A stretch of 64,000 bases of DNA from an uncultured Parabacteroides sp. (lineage in GTDB: Bacteria; Bacteroidota; Bacteroidia; Bacteroidales; Tannerellaceae), in contig CASFXH010000003.1 of the NCBI GenBank assembly GCA_949298575.1, forward strand, positions 1-64,000, given 5' to 3'. Made by a program: the position numbers and the translations under genes. The first letter of the stretch is position 1, and every line of letters starts with the position of its first letter. Below are positions 43,669-51,878 of this stretch, one piece after another. The notes under the pieces are model-generated. The model saw only the letters and a program-made list of their open reading frames with translations. It was not told the origin of the DNA and did no database searches.

Positions 43669-44607
43669 ATGGGGACATTCAAATTGATTACGGCCTCATC
43701 GATGAGAAATTGGAACAAGACGGAAAAGACAGAGTTCCTTGCGAACTTCATGTCGTTCTTGCCTGTTCCGCAGGAGACGGATCCGGACGACGGCGGTTCG
43801 CCCGGCACCATCTCACTCCTGTCCATCGAAGAAGAGGGTGTGCCCGCGCTCAACATCACGGCCGAGCAAGTCAAGCGGATGAATGAGATCATCGCCAGCT
43901 TGACGTCGATCACCGACGAAGCGAAGTCGTATGCGGAAACGCCCGACATGCAACAGACGGAAGCGAAACGCGACCGGGTGGCGAACTACATCGTCCGCCG
44001 CATCGTCAATTACGACCTCCTGCCTAGCGACGAGGAAGTGAACGCCGCCAAGGCCATGGAGCCATTCTTCCGTTCGTACTATCACGTCGCCGAACTGCCT
44101 AATGAGCAGGAGACGCGCAAACTCTATGGAATGCTCGAGGATCTGGCTAAGCCGGAATACGCTGAGCATATTACGACACTCGGCTTGACGAAATCCATCG
44201 CCGACTTGCAAGCGTTGAACGACCATTACAGCGACCTGAAGCACCAGCGCCAGGAAGCCCGTGCGGAGCGTACGGACATGGTCAACGCGACGGAGTTGCT
44301 CGACGAGGCGCAAGACTTGCTTGACGACATGTGCGCCTTGGCCAACGCCTCCAGCCTGCTTCAACCTTCTGAGGAAGCGACCAAGTTTATCCGCAATGTG
44401 AACTCGATCTTCACCGAGGCCCGCGCCGCCTACAAGGCCCGCACGAAAGGTGAGGATGAGGAGCAACCCGGCACGGAAACGCCCGGCACCGAGCCCCCCG
44501 GCGAAGGCACGGGTGAGGAGGAGACGCCCAACCCCGACGGCCAGCAACCGACGGAACCCCAACCGGGTGTCGACACCGACGGCGACGGCTCGCCCGAGGT
44601 GGTCTGA
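43669..44607 (+). CDS. DUF6261-like helical protein
   Basis: A 312-residue protein with no signal peptide. It is mostly helical, with heptad-like stretches (for example residues ~60-90 and ~180-260). It resembles the DUF6261 family (TAEQVKRMNEIIASLTSIT, SIADLQALNDHYSDLKHQRQEARAERT). The last ~45 residues are a Pro/Glu/Gly/Thr-rich tail ending GDGSPEVV. Function unknown. It lies inside the surface lipoprotein cluster but has no export signal, and the tandem array before it separates it from the preceding operon. Confidence 0.65.
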   Translation: MGTFKLITASSMRNWNKTEKTEFLANFMSFLPVPQETDPDDGGSPGTISLLSIEEEGVPALNITAEQVKRMNEIIASLTSITDEAKSYAETPDMQQTEAKRDRVANYIVRRIVNYDLLPSDEEVNAAKAMEPFFRSYYHVAELPNEQETRKLYGMLEDLAKPEYAEHITTLGLTKSIADLQALNDHYSDLKHQRQEARAERTDMVNATELLDEAQDLLDDMCALANASSLLQPSEEATKFIRNVNSIFTEARAAYKARTKGEDEEQPGTETPGTEPPGEGTGEEETPNPDGQQPTEPQPGVDTDGDGSPEVV

Positions 44608-44668
44608 AAAACAGAACAACATCTAACTCATAATAATTTTGTTAAGATTGAACTTTAACCTCAACCTC

Positions 44669-44697
44669 GGCGCCCCACCGGAAACGGCGGGGCGCCC
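44669..44697. terminator. Strong GC hairpin
   Basis: GGCGCCCC-ACCG pairs with CGGC-GGGGCGCC around a GAAA loop (44669-44697), 60 bp after the DUF6261-like gene. A T run is lacking, so it is a probable but unproven terminator. Confidence 0.45.
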
Positions 44698-44735
44698 AAA
44701 GGGGGGAGGGGGACGATGAAGGAGGAAAAGAGGAT

Positions 44736-45023
44736 ATGGATTTGGAAGAGTTGAAAAAGGAATTGATCCATGAGATCCAAGCGACCGACGACGGCGAGAT
44801 CCTGGCGCGTGTCCGCGACGTCTTATGCGGGACGGAGGCGGCGAGCGTCCGCGAGGCGCCCCTCGCTTACGGGACGGCGAAAGAGCTGAAGCCCTATACG
44901 ATGGAGGAGATTCGTTCATGGCTTCGGGATGCCGAAGAGGAAAGGGCGGCAGGTATTCCGGGGAAACCTTGGAGAACATTAATGAAAGAAGCGAAAGAGA
45001 AATTCCCATGGCTGGAAAAATGA
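44736..45023 (+). CDS. Putative antitoxin of a type II toxin-antitoxin pair
   Basis: A 95-residue acidic, helical protein preceded by a good Shine-Dalgarno (AGGAGG). The N-terminal half (DLEELKKELIHEIQATDDGEILARVRDVL) resembles antitoxins of the short helical type, and MEEIRSWLRDAEEERAAG continues the pattern. The assignment rests mainly on position: it overlaps a RelE/ParE-like gene by 4 bp (ATGA). A named antitoxin family is not certain. Confidence 0.65.
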   Translation: MDLEELKKELIHEIQATDDGEILARVRDVLCGTEAASVREAPLAYGTAKELKPYTMEEIRSWLRDAEEERAAGIPGKPWRTLMKEAKEKFPWLEK

Positions 45024-45334
45024 AGGTAGTCACGAGCCATCGGATGGAGGTGCAATTTTTTAACGCGATAGCTTGGTGTCAAGAGAAATTTGGCGAAGCT
45101 ACGGCGACGCGTTTCTACGATGAGGTGGAATATTCTTTGGAGTTGTTGGAAAAATTCCCTTATCTCGGTAAATTCGAATTTCTGTTGGAAGACGAACCTC
45201 TTTCTTATCGGTCTTTGGTCGTTTATCCATATTATAAATTAATCTATTACGTGGAAGAACCGCTATTATATGTCGTGGCCCTATGGGATACCCGGCGAGA
45301 GCCAAGGGCCTTGAAAAAAGAAATCCGGGATTAA
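45020..45334 (+). CDS. RelE/ParE-family toxin
   Basis: A 104-residue protein (108 if ATG 45008 is used) of the RelE/ParE superfamily. It shows the pattern VVTSHRMEVQFFNAIAWCQEKFGEATATRFYDEVE followed by LELLEKFPYLGKFEFL and SYRSLVVYPYYKLIYYVEE plus a C-terminal VVALWDTRREPRALKK, where Arg residues supply the toxin's charged surface. RelE-type members cut mRNA at the ribosome and ParE-type members poison gyrase; sequence alone does not separate them. It overlaps the antitoxin stop by 4 bp. Confidence 0.85.
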   Translation: MKVVTSHRMEVQFFNAIAWCQEKFGEATATRFYDEVEYSLELLEKFPYLGKFEFLLEDEPLSYRSLVVYPYYKLIYYVEEPLLYVVALWDTRREPRALKKEIRD

Positions 45335-45367
45335 ATTGAAGATATCATTAAGGTTAACAACATATCA

Positions 45368-46117
45368 ATGAGCAGAAAACTAATAGCGTTTTTATTGGCG
45401 CTGACCCTGGCGGGTGGCGGCGCGTGGGCCCAGCGGGGCGAGCGGCGCATCCAGCGTATCGACCGCGAGGTGCAGGAGCAGGTGTTCATCCCCAAGGGCA
45501 CTTGGATGGCGGGCGGATCGGTCTCCTACTCGGAGCATGACGAGAGCAACCTCAATTTCCTTATCCTGAAAGATATCGAGGGCAAGGGCTACGATTTCAG
45601 CGTCAGCCCTTACGTCGGCTACTTTTTCCGCGACAACATCGCCGCCGGTTTCCGTTTCACTTATCGGCGCGATTACCTCGACTTGGGGAATCTCGACGCG
45701 AACTTGGGCGACATCACCCTCTCGTTCGACGATCTTTACTACCTAGAGCATAAATACGAGGCGACGGGTTTCCTCCGCACCTACATGCCCATCGGCCGTA
45801 GCAAGATCTTCGGCCTTTTCAACGAGGCGCGCCTGACCTACGGCTACGGCCGCGGCAAGAACTCGACCGGCTCGGGGGCGACCTACGACGGGACCTTCCA
45901 GACGACGCAGAACTTGCAGATCGGTTTCGCGCCGGGCTTGGCGGCCTTCATCACGGACTGGTCGGCCGTCGAGGTCTCGGTCGGCGTGATGGGCTTCGAC
46001 TTCAAATGGACCGACCAGGAGACGAACCAGGTGGAGGAAGGCTCAATGCGGACATCGGGAGGGAATTTCAAGATAAACTTGTTCTCGATTAATATTGGGA
46101 TGACGTTTTATTTGTAG
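45368..46117 (+). CDS. Outer-membrane beta-barrel protein
   Basis: A 249-residue exported protein: signal peptide ~1-21 (LLALTLAGGGAWAQ). The mature part has alternating aromatic/hydrophobic strands (WMAGGSVSYSEHDES, VSPYVGYFFRDNIAAGFRFTYRRDY, FGLFNEARLTYGYGRG, INLFSINIGMTFYL) ending in a terminal aromatic, typical of small outer-membrane barrels. Function unknown. Because it lies inside the DUF4493/PCMD lipoprotein cluster, it may form part of the same surface system (inference). Confidence 0.8.
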   Translation: MSRKLIAFLLALTLAGGGAWAQRGERRIQRIDREVQEQVFIPKGTWMAGGSVSYSEHDESNLNFLILKDIEGKGYDFSVSPYVGYFFRDNIAAGFRFTYRRDYLDLGNLDANLGDITLSFDDLYYLEHKYEATGFLRTYMPIGRSKIFGLFNEARLTYGYGRGKNSTGSGATYDGTFQTTQNLQIGFAPGLAAFITDWSAVEVSVGVMGFDFKWTDQETNQVEEGSMRTSGGNFKINLFSINIGMTFYL

Positions 46118-46131
46118 TTTCGCCTCCTCGT

Positions 46132-46269
46132 CAACCCCTCACCCGCGTTGCGGGAGCTCCCCTCACGGGGGAGCTTTTAGATAGTGGATGCTCTTCCCTC
46201 AGCGCGGAAGCGTGCGTGTGGGAAGCTCCCCCGAGAGGGGAGCTGTCAGCGCAGCTGACTGAGGGGTTG
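46132..46269. mobile_element. MITE-like element, copy 1
   Basis: A 138-bp element bounded by inverted ends CAACCCCTCA (46132-46141) and TGAGGGGTTG (46260-46269). Internal stems: CCCGC/GCGGG and AGCTCCCC/GGGGGAGCT on the left, and AGCTCCCC/GGGGAGCT and GTCAGC/GCTGAC on the right, around a central CTCTTCCCTCAGCGCGGAAG segment. It has no coding capacity. Confidence 0.85.
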
Positions 46270-46331
46270 CAGACATGAAGAAAAGGTATTGAAAAAAGTA
46301 TGGTAGCGTTAGCTGCCTCATAATATAAATT

Positions 46332-46470
46332 CAACCCCTCACCCGCGTTGCGGGAGCTCCCCTCACGGGGGAACTTTTAGATAGAGGAGCTCTTCCCTCA
46401 GCGCGGAAGCGTGCGTGTGTGGGAAGCTCCCCCGAGAGGGGAGCTGTCAGCGCAGCTGACTGAGGGGTTG
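46332..46470. mobile_element. MITE-like element, copy 2
   Basis: A 139-bp near-identical copy of the element at 46132, with the same inverted ends (CAACCCCTCA / TGAGGGGTTG). One stem base differs (GGGGGAACT instead of GGGGGAGCT). It immediately precedes the DUF559 gene. Confidence 0.85.
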
Positions 46471-46555
46471 ACTGAGTGGTTGAAAATGGGCTGAAAGCCT
46501 CAAACAAAGACCTTAAAAACATTTGAGTTATTTTATTAAACCAATTTGTTTATCT

Positions 46556-46933
46556 ATGAGAAAGGAACGCAAGTACAATCTTTTGGAACAAAAAGAGTTC
46601 CGGAGAGATTTGAGAAAAGGAATGACCTCGGCGGAGGTCGTATTGTGGCAAATGTTGAGAAATCGTCAGGTAGACGGCTTGAAATTCCGCAGGCAATTCG
46701 GCGTCGGATCGTATGTATTGGATTTTTACTGTCCGGAGCTTCGACTTGCGGTCGAGCTGGATGGAGCGGTACACGATTCTGAGGAGGCGATTGTTTACGA
46801 TCGGGCTCGGACGGAATATTTATGGCGTGAGCATGGAATCCATGTCTTGCGGTTCGAGAACCGGGAAGTATTTGAATGTCCGAAGATGATCTTGTATGAG
46901 ATCAGAAGTTTTCGGGAGAAAGTCGCTCCTTGA
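46556..46933 (+). CDS. DUF559 (Vsr-like nuclease fold) protein
   Basis: A 125-residue protein of the DUF559 family, which has the very-short-patch-repair endonuclease-like fold. The N-terminal LRKGMTSAEVVLWQMLRNRQVDGLKFRRQ, the catalytic-like YVLDFYCPELRLAVELDGAVH (Asp/Glu of the restriction-endonuclease core) and the C-terminal HGIHVLRFENREV are characteristic. The function of such stand-alone proteins is unknown. It is bracketed by 140-bp elements with inverted ends: 85 bp after copy 2 and 11 bp before copy 3. Start ATG 46556 (MRKERKYNLL). Confidence 0.88.
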   Translation: MRKERKYNLLEQKEFRRDLRKGMTSAEVVLWQMLRNRQVDGLKFRRQFGVGSYVLDFYCPELRLAVELDGAVHDSEEAIVYDRARTEYLWREHGIHVLRFENREVFECPKMILYEIRSFREKVAP

Positions 46934-46943
46934 GATGTTTTTT

Positions 46944-47083
46944 CAACCCCTCAGTCGGCAGAGCCGACAGCTCCCCTCACGGGGGAGCTTTTAGATAGAG
47001 GGTGCTCTTCCCTCAGCGCGGAAGCGTGCGTGTGGGAAGCTCCCCCGAGAGGGGAGCTGTCAGCGCAGCTGACTGAGGGGTTG
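46944..47083. mobile_element. MITE-like element, copy 3
   Basis: A 140-bp copy with the same inverted ends as copies 1 and 2, in the same orientation, but with a different left stem (GTCGGC/GCCGAC instead of CCCGC/GCGGG). It follows the DUF559 stop by 11 bp. Confidence 0.85.
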
Positions 47084-47177
47084 ATAAAGGACCGAAAGGT
47101 TGATAAAGGCTTGAAACAAGAATATTTGGTTGAAAATCGAATATTTATTTGAGATATATAATAAAATGTAAGGAGAT

Positions 47178-48842
47178 ATGTTATTGAAGAATTTGAAATA
47201 CATCATGTCGCTGGCTTTGGCTCTGTTGACAAGCTGCGCCATCGAGAACGACATCCCCTTCCCGCAAATCAACGGGGGGATCGCGGAGATCGCCGTCGAG
47301 GGGCAGCGGGCGGCCGAGGGCGAGACGAACACCGCCGCGGTCATCGACAACGCGGCGCGGACTGTCAAGATCTATGTCAACGACTCGGTCGATGTCAGTG
47401 AGTTGCGGATCACGCGGTTGATCCTCGACCCGCGCGACGCCCAGCTGGTGGTCGATTCCGCGCTGTGCGACGACGCCGAGCGTTTTCCCTTCGGCGACTT
47501 CGCCTCGCTGGACAGCATCCCCCTCTCGTCGAACACGCGGCTGGACTTCACGAAGCCGGTGGATTTCATCGTCCGCACCTACCAGGACTACGCGTGGCGC
47601 GTGACGGTGGAGCAAATCATCCAGCGCGACATCGACGTTCAAGGTATGACGAGCTACGTGCTTGATTCCAATTCGCGGACCGTTATTGTCTATGTAAACG
47701 AAGATCAGGACTTGAGTAAAATCCAAATCAACAAGCTGAATCTTGGCGGCGTGTTTGGCGAGGTGACGCCTAACCCGGCGACCGTTCGCGACTTCACGAC
47801 CTCCCGTGAGTTTTACGCCCGCCTCTCGTGGGAAGAGACGTGGAGCGACTGGAAAGTTTTCGTCTACCATGATACGGGTAATGGAGGTTCCTCTTCTTCG
47901 GGAGATGTCTTTCCGATGACCTCGCGGGCTATCATCAACGGCAGCGTGACGAGCGGCAAGACGCCCACCGTGGAATACAAGGAGCAAAACGCCTCCACGT
48001 GGCAGACGGCGAGCGACGTGGAGGTCAGCGGCGGCAAGTTCACCGCCACGCTGACGGGCCTGACGGGCTCTACGACCTACAACTACCGCGTCTCGGTGGA
48101 CGGCGTGGCGGGCGCGGAGCAATCGTTCACCACGGTGGCGGCGGCGGAGCTGCCGAACGGAAGTTTGGATAATTGGAGCGAGGGAGCGTTGACCTCCGGT
48201 AGCACCTATTATATCCCAAATGCCGAGGGCGAGGACTTTTGGGGCACGGGCAACTCGGCGACGGCGATTTACAAGACGAACGTGACGAGCCGTACCTCGG
48301 ACAGCCACTCCGGCCTCGCCGCGGAGTTGAAATCGCAAAGCGCCTTGGGCGTGAAGATGGCGGCGGGCAACTTGTTCGCGGGCACGTTCGAGCGGGTCGG
48401 CTTGGATGGAAAATTGAGTTTTGGTCGACCCTTCACCTCGTTCCCGACTGGTTTGCGTTTCTACTATAAATATACCACGGCGCCGATGAAGACGGTCGGC
48501 TCGCTGACGGTGCTTACGCCGGAGGTGGAAAAGGTCGTGGGACAACCAGATTCGCTTCACGTCTATATCGCCTTGGCGGACAAACCGTACGAGGTTCGCA
48601 CGAATCCGCAAGACCGACAACTGTTCGATAAGAACGACGCGGGTATCATCGCTTATGGCGAGTATATCTCGGCGAGGAACGTATCCAGCTACGAGCCGCA
48701 TACGATTGACTTGGAATACAGGGACTACCGGACACCGAAGTATCTGATTATCGTCTGCTCGTCGAGCAAGTATGGCGATTACTATCTGGCGGGCGAGGGC
48801 AGCACCCTCTGGCTGGATGAGATGGAATTGGTTTATGAGTAA
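47178..48842 (+). CDS. PCMD-domain surface lipoprotein
   Basis: A 554-residue lipoprotein (lipobox LTSC, then AIENDIP export-like signal). Two tandem ~75-residue beta-rich repeats (KIYVNDSVDVSELRITRLIL and VIVYVNEDQDLSKIQINKLNLGG) are followed by a fibronectin-III-like segment (TTYNYRVSVDGVAGAEQSF, ~residue 290) and a C-terminal PCMD domain (LPNGSLDNWSEG, SFGRPFTSFPTGLRFYYKYT, YRDYRTPKYLIIVCSSSKYGDYYLAGEGSTLWLDEMELVYE). It starts the second lipoprotein operon; the next gene follows at 18 bp. Confidence 0.82.
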   Translation: MLLKNLKYIMSLALALLTSCAIENDIPFPQINGGIAEIAVEGQRAAEGETNTAAVIDNAARTVKIYVNDSVDVSELRITRLILDPRDAQLVVDSALCDDAERFPFGDFASLDSIPLSSNTRLDFTKPVDFIVRTYQDYAWRVTVEQIIQRDIDVQGMTSYVLDSNSRTVIVYVNEDQDLSKIQINKLNLGGVFGEVTPNPATVRDFTTSREFYARLSWEETWSDWKVFVYHDTGNGGSSSSGDVFPMTSRAIINGSVTSGKTPTVEYKEQNASTWQTASDVEVSGGKFTATLTGLTGSTTYNYRVSVDGVAGAEQSFTTVAAAELPNGSLDNWSEGALTSGSTYYIPNAEGEDFWGTGNSATAIYKTNVTSRTSDSHSGLAAELKSQSALGVKMAAGNLFAGTFERVGLDGKLSFGRPFTSFPTGLRFYYKYTTAPMKTVGSLTVLTPEVEKVVGQPDSLHVYIALADKPYEVRTNPQDRQLFDKNDAGIIAYGEYISARNVSSYEPHTIDLEYRDYRTPKYLIIVCSSSKYGDYYLAGEGSTLWLDEMELVYE

Positions 48843-48860
48843 AAAGAGAGATAGCGTACA

Positions 48861-50642
48861 ATGAAGAAGGTAATACGACAAATCATGGCGTTGGCGGCCC
48901 TCTGCGGGGCGATGGCGGGTTGTTCTTCCGACGAGGTTTTCGATCAAGCGGGCGAAGGCGTCGGCTATTTGCGCCTGGATTTAGGGAAGGTAGATGTGGA
49001 ACTCTCCTCCACCACGAAGGCGACGAGCAAGCTGCCCGATGAATTTATCCCGGAAACGACGAATGATTTCATGATTGATATCCGGTCTGGCAACACATCT
49101 GTAGATGGCTTTCCCAAGAAATACAGCGAGATTTCCGCGGGGATAGAACTGGAAGCCGGCACTTATACGGTAAGCGCCTCTTACGGCGAGAACGAGCCGC
49201 TGCAAGAGGTGCCTTATTTCGCCGGAAGCACTTCCGTCCGGGTTCTTCCAGGTCAAACCGTATCGGAAGATATAGAGGTCGCTTTGGCGAACGCGATGTT
49301 GGTTCCCGCCGTGAGTGAGAATTTGACAAAGCATTATGAGGATTGGACGCTGACCGTAGAGGCGGGAGGCACGTCGTTGACCTTGGCGGAGAAAGATAAT
49401 TCAGATGGCTATCTGTTTGCGAAAGCCGGGCAGTCGGTCAACGCCGTGTTCGAGGGCACGAACCTCTTAGGCAACGAGACCTCGAATGAGTGGACCGTCA
49501 TCGCCTCCGCTGCCGCCCGCACGAAGTACGTGATACAGTGCGATCCGGATTTGTCGGTATTCGAAAAGATTCAATTGACGGCGACCGCCACGCATACCTA
49601 CGCGGAAGGCTCGTTGACCGGGACGGATGTCGCGCTAAGCGTCAACGCCAATGGTGCGCCCTTGGATTTGATTAGTGGCTGGAGCATTGTGCTTCAATAC
49701 AATGGGAATATCATCCGGACTTGCACGATCCGGCCGGAAAGCGGTACGCCGATGATTGTGGCGGAAGGCTGGCCTTACGTGCCGCAAGGAAGTACGCTGT
49801 CCGCTACCATCTTTTTACAGACCGGGGAAGCATTTATCCTTTCGGATGCCAACTTAGAAACGATTCCCCAGCCGGAGTTTACGGCGGCGGTATCGGGAAG
49901 CACCAGCTATTCGGTTTATGTAGACCTTGCGCAAGGAGCCGCGGTAGCCAACACGAAAGATGGTTCCAGCATCTTCGATATAACCGCCACAACAAATATC
50001 GCTCCGGAGATTTTGAGCAATCCGAACTATTCCAGTCTTTTGAAAGTCAAGTATACCACCGACAGCGGGCAAGATTCGGGTGAATTGTCATACGGAACGA
50101 TCTCGCAATTTAACTCGCTTGCGTGGCAGAAGCACGTCTTGTCCGCCACCGTCTCTTTCGATGGCGTAGAGCAAACTTCCTTGCCCGTGGATTGCCATGT
50201 AACAGGGTTGCCGTATAGAGCGGAGCCGCCGAGAAATACAGGAAATAATCCATGGAGAATTATTCAAAATGGAGCAGTTAATTATATAGAGTTTAATGAT
50301 ACTTATGTCTTACTTAAAAGTGATGGATCAGATCCTATAATAGGCTCATCTCCTTTTTATATACCGGAGAATATCAATTTTAAGCTGCAAAGTAAATATA
50401 AGAAGAATAATCATGATTTTTTTGGCAATGTGGATAATTATGAATACGAAGTTAATTTACTTTCCGGTAATACAATAGGAGATCGTATTTGTTTCAATAA
50501 TGCAAAAGAACCACAAGAATATCTTGTGGAAGGTCATCATATTTTTACTTCAACAAGTAATGCTGTCTCATGTCGTTTTCAATCAAAGGGTGCTTGGGGA
50601 GTAAATGCTAACTTAATATATGTATACATTGATTATGAATAA
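48861..50642 (+). CDS. DUF4493-type surface lipoprotein with AT-rich 3' end
   Basis: A 593-residue lipoprotein (lipobox MAGC, then SSDEVFD). DUF4493 region at ~25-260 (LDLGKVDVELSSTTKATSKLPDE, ELEAGTYTVSASYGENEPLQ, VALANAMLVPAVSENLTKHYEDWTLTVEA), then about 200 residues of beta-sandwich-like sequence with no named family recognised. The last ~135 residues (from about 50230) are encoded by markedly AT-richer DNA. The stop overlaps the next gene's ATG (ATGAATAA). Function unknown. Confidence 0.75.
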   Translation: MKKVIRQIMALAALCGAMAGCSSDEVFDQAGEGVGYLRLDLGKVDVELSSTTKATSKLPDEFIPETTNDFMIDIRSGNTSVDGFPKKYSEISAGIELEAGTYTVSASYGENEPLQEVPYFAGSTSVRVLPGQTVSEDIEVALANAMLVPAVSENLTKHYEDWTLTVEAGGTSLTLAEKDNSDGYLFAKAGQSVNAVFEGTNLLGNETSNEWTVIASAAARTKYVIQCDPDLSVFEKIQLTATATHTYAEGSLTGTDVALSVNANGAPLDLISGWSIVLQYNGNIIRTCTIRPESGTPMIVAEGWPYVPQGSTLSATIFLQTGEAFILSDANLETIPQPEFTAAVSGSTSYSVYVDLAQGAAVANTKDGSSIFDITATTNIAPEILSNPNYSSLLKVKYTTDSGQDSGELSYGTISQFNSLAWQKHVLSATVSFDGVEQTSLPVDCHVTGLPYRAEPPRNTGNNPWRIIQNGAVNYIEFNDTYVLLKSDGSDPIIGSSPFYIPENINFKLQSKYKKNNHDFFGNVDNYEYEVNLLSGNTIGDRICFNNAKEPQEYLVEGHHIFTSTSNAVSCRFQSKGAWGVNANLIYVYIDYE

Positions 50643-51420
50643 ACATATCCTATACCTACTCCCCTTGATGGGGCTATTATCCTTCGCCGCTTGCACGAGC
50701 GAGGAAGAGCCGGCGCTTTCCGACGGGATGGGCGAGATACGCTTCTCCGTAGTTGATACGACCGCGGTGGAGATCAGCACCAAGGCGTCGTTCGACAATC
50801 TCGATGTAGATGAATTTAAGGTAAGTTTAAGCCAGGGTAGCGCGCCCATCTTCACCGACCGTCTTTATGGCGACATCGTGGGGACGACTATCACGTGCAA
50901 GGCCGGCGAGTATTTGCTGACGGCTGAAAGCTGTACGGAAGACGAGGCGGAAAGCGTCAATATGGGCTGGGGTCAAGCCCGTGTGAGTGGCATAGAATCT
51001 TTCATGGTCGCCCCCAAGGAGTCAAAAACGGTGGAATTGGAATGCGGCTTGGCGAACACCTCTGTAGAGGTCGATTTCAGCAACTTTATAGAAAGCACGT
51101 TCGAGTATTATTCCTGCGAAATCCATGCGACAGATGACCCTGAGCGAACATTCACGTTCGATGATTATAACTATCGTTTCAAAACGGCCTATTTTAATGT
51201 TGATGAATCCGGAAGGGAAATTTCGTATACGATAAAATTGCCCGCCCCCTATGAAGGATCCGCTATAACTGGCACGTTAACATTGTCACCATCCAAGAGC
51301 TATAAACTATTGGTAAAGATAGACGGCGAGGCGGACAATATGGACGTATCGCTAGACATTCGGGTAAATGATGAACTAGTCGATGAAAACGTATCACATG
51401 GCGTGAATCCTTACGAATAG
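50635..51420 (+). CDS. DUF4493-type surface lipoprotein
   Basis: A 261-residue lipoprotein starting at ATG 50635, 8 bp inside the previous gene. Lipobox AAC followed by TSEEEPALSDG, a strongly acidic export-type signal. DUF4493-type pattern (IRFSVVDTTAVEISTKASFDNLD, CKAGEYLLTAESCTEDEAESVNMG, VELECGLANTSVEVDFSNFIEST). No catalytic residues recognised. It is the last gene of the plus-strand lipoprotein operon and ends at a hairpin. Confidence 0.75.
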   Translation: MNKHILYLLPLMGLLSFAACTSEEEPALSDGMGEIRFSVVDTTAVEISTKASFDNLDVDEFKVSLSQGSAPIFTDRLYGDIVGTTITCKAGEYLLTAESCTEDEAESVNMGWGQARVSGIESFMVAPKESKTVELECGLANTSVEVDFSNFIESTFEYYSCEIHATDDPERTFTFDDYNYRFKTAYFNVDESGREISYTIKLPAPYEGSAITGTLTLSPSKSYKLLVKIDGEADNMDVSLDIRVNDELVDENVSHGVNPYE

Positions 51421-51428
51421 TGATAGAA

Positions 51429-51455
51429 AAGGGCGGCCCGTTGAGGTCGCCCTTC
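51429..51455. terminator. Hairpin between converging transcription units
   Basis: GGGCGGCC and GGTCGCCC form a stem with one wobble around a short loop. It lies between the lipoprotein operon (plus) and the small-protein cluster (minus). Confidence 0.55.
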
Positions 51456-51486
51456 CTATATCCTCTCAACTGTCAAAAGGAAACGG

Positions 51487-51609
51487 TTATTTCAAATTAC
51501 GGTTTAACCAATCCCGTCCCTTCTTGGTATGAATAAACACGCAACTCACCACGCATACGAACGTGAATGATACCCAAAAGATTAAATCAGGCGTAATTTC
51601 CATACTCAT
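51487..51609 (-). CDS. Small single-span membrane protein (third of the related set)
   Basis: A 40-residue protein translated from minus-strand ATG 51609 (or ATG 51603): MSMEITPDLIFW, then a hydrophobic helix (VSFTFVCVVSCVF) and a basic tail ending TKKGRDWLNRNLK. The ATG overlaps the previous gene's TGA (ATGA). The C-terminus is nearly identical to that of the gene at 51606-51734, also at DNA level (51491-51525 against 51611-51645), so the two are a recent duplication. No known family recognised. Confidence 0.65.
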   Translation of the reverse strand: MSMEITPDLIFWVSFTFVCVVSCVFIHTKKGRDWLNRNLK

Positions 51610-51734
51610 TTCAAATTACGGTTTAACCAATCCCGTCTCTTCTTGGTGCTGATGATGATGCAACCAATTATCCCTATAAGGGCAAACGTCCCAAATGTCG
51701 CTATTCCAGGTGTGATCATATTCCAATATTCCAT
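51606..51734 (-). CDS. Small single-span membrane protein (second of the related set)
   Basis: A 42-residue protein with a hydrophobic N-terminal helix (ITPGIATFGTFALIGIIG) and a basic tail (TKKRRDWLNRNLK). The ATG at 51734 directly follows the previous stop and has a GGAGG 8 nt upstream. An internal ATG (51719) aligns with the start of the first related gene. It shares its helix pattern with that gene (ITPGLAAFGTIALFGTIG) and its tail with the third. Confidence 0.7.
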   Translation of the reverse strand: MEYWNMITPGIATFGTFALIGIIGCIIISTKKRRDWLNRNLK

Positions 51735-51875
51735 TTATGAATCCTCCCACTTCTTCTCAAGCGACTTGAAAAATTGCTTGATCCATCGCCGTCCTTTCTT
51801 GGTGTTAACCATGATAAAACCAATGGTCCCAAAAAGCGCGATTGTTCCAAATGCTGCTAATCCAGGTGTAATCAT
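51735..51875 (-). CDS. Small single-span membrane protein (first of the related set)
   Basis: A 46-residue protein from ATG 51875: MITPGLAAFGTIALFGTIGF membrane helix, then MVNTKKGRRWIKQFFK and an acidic end SLEKKWEDS. It begins 3 bp after the DUF6722-like stop and is preceded by GAGGAGG, a strong ribosome-binding site inside the end of that gene. Positive-inside charge suggests the C-terminus faces the cytoplasm. Function unknown. Confidence 0.7.
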   Translation of the reverse strand: MITPGLAAFGTIALFGTIGFIMVNTKKGRRWIKQFFKSLEKKWEDS

Positions 51876-51878
51876 AAC

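Noticed and set aside
44825..45334. Toxin frame starting at 44825
   Set aside because: The extra N-terminal residues are an out-of-frame shadow of the antitoxin gene; the toxin family sequence begins at 45020 (or 45008).
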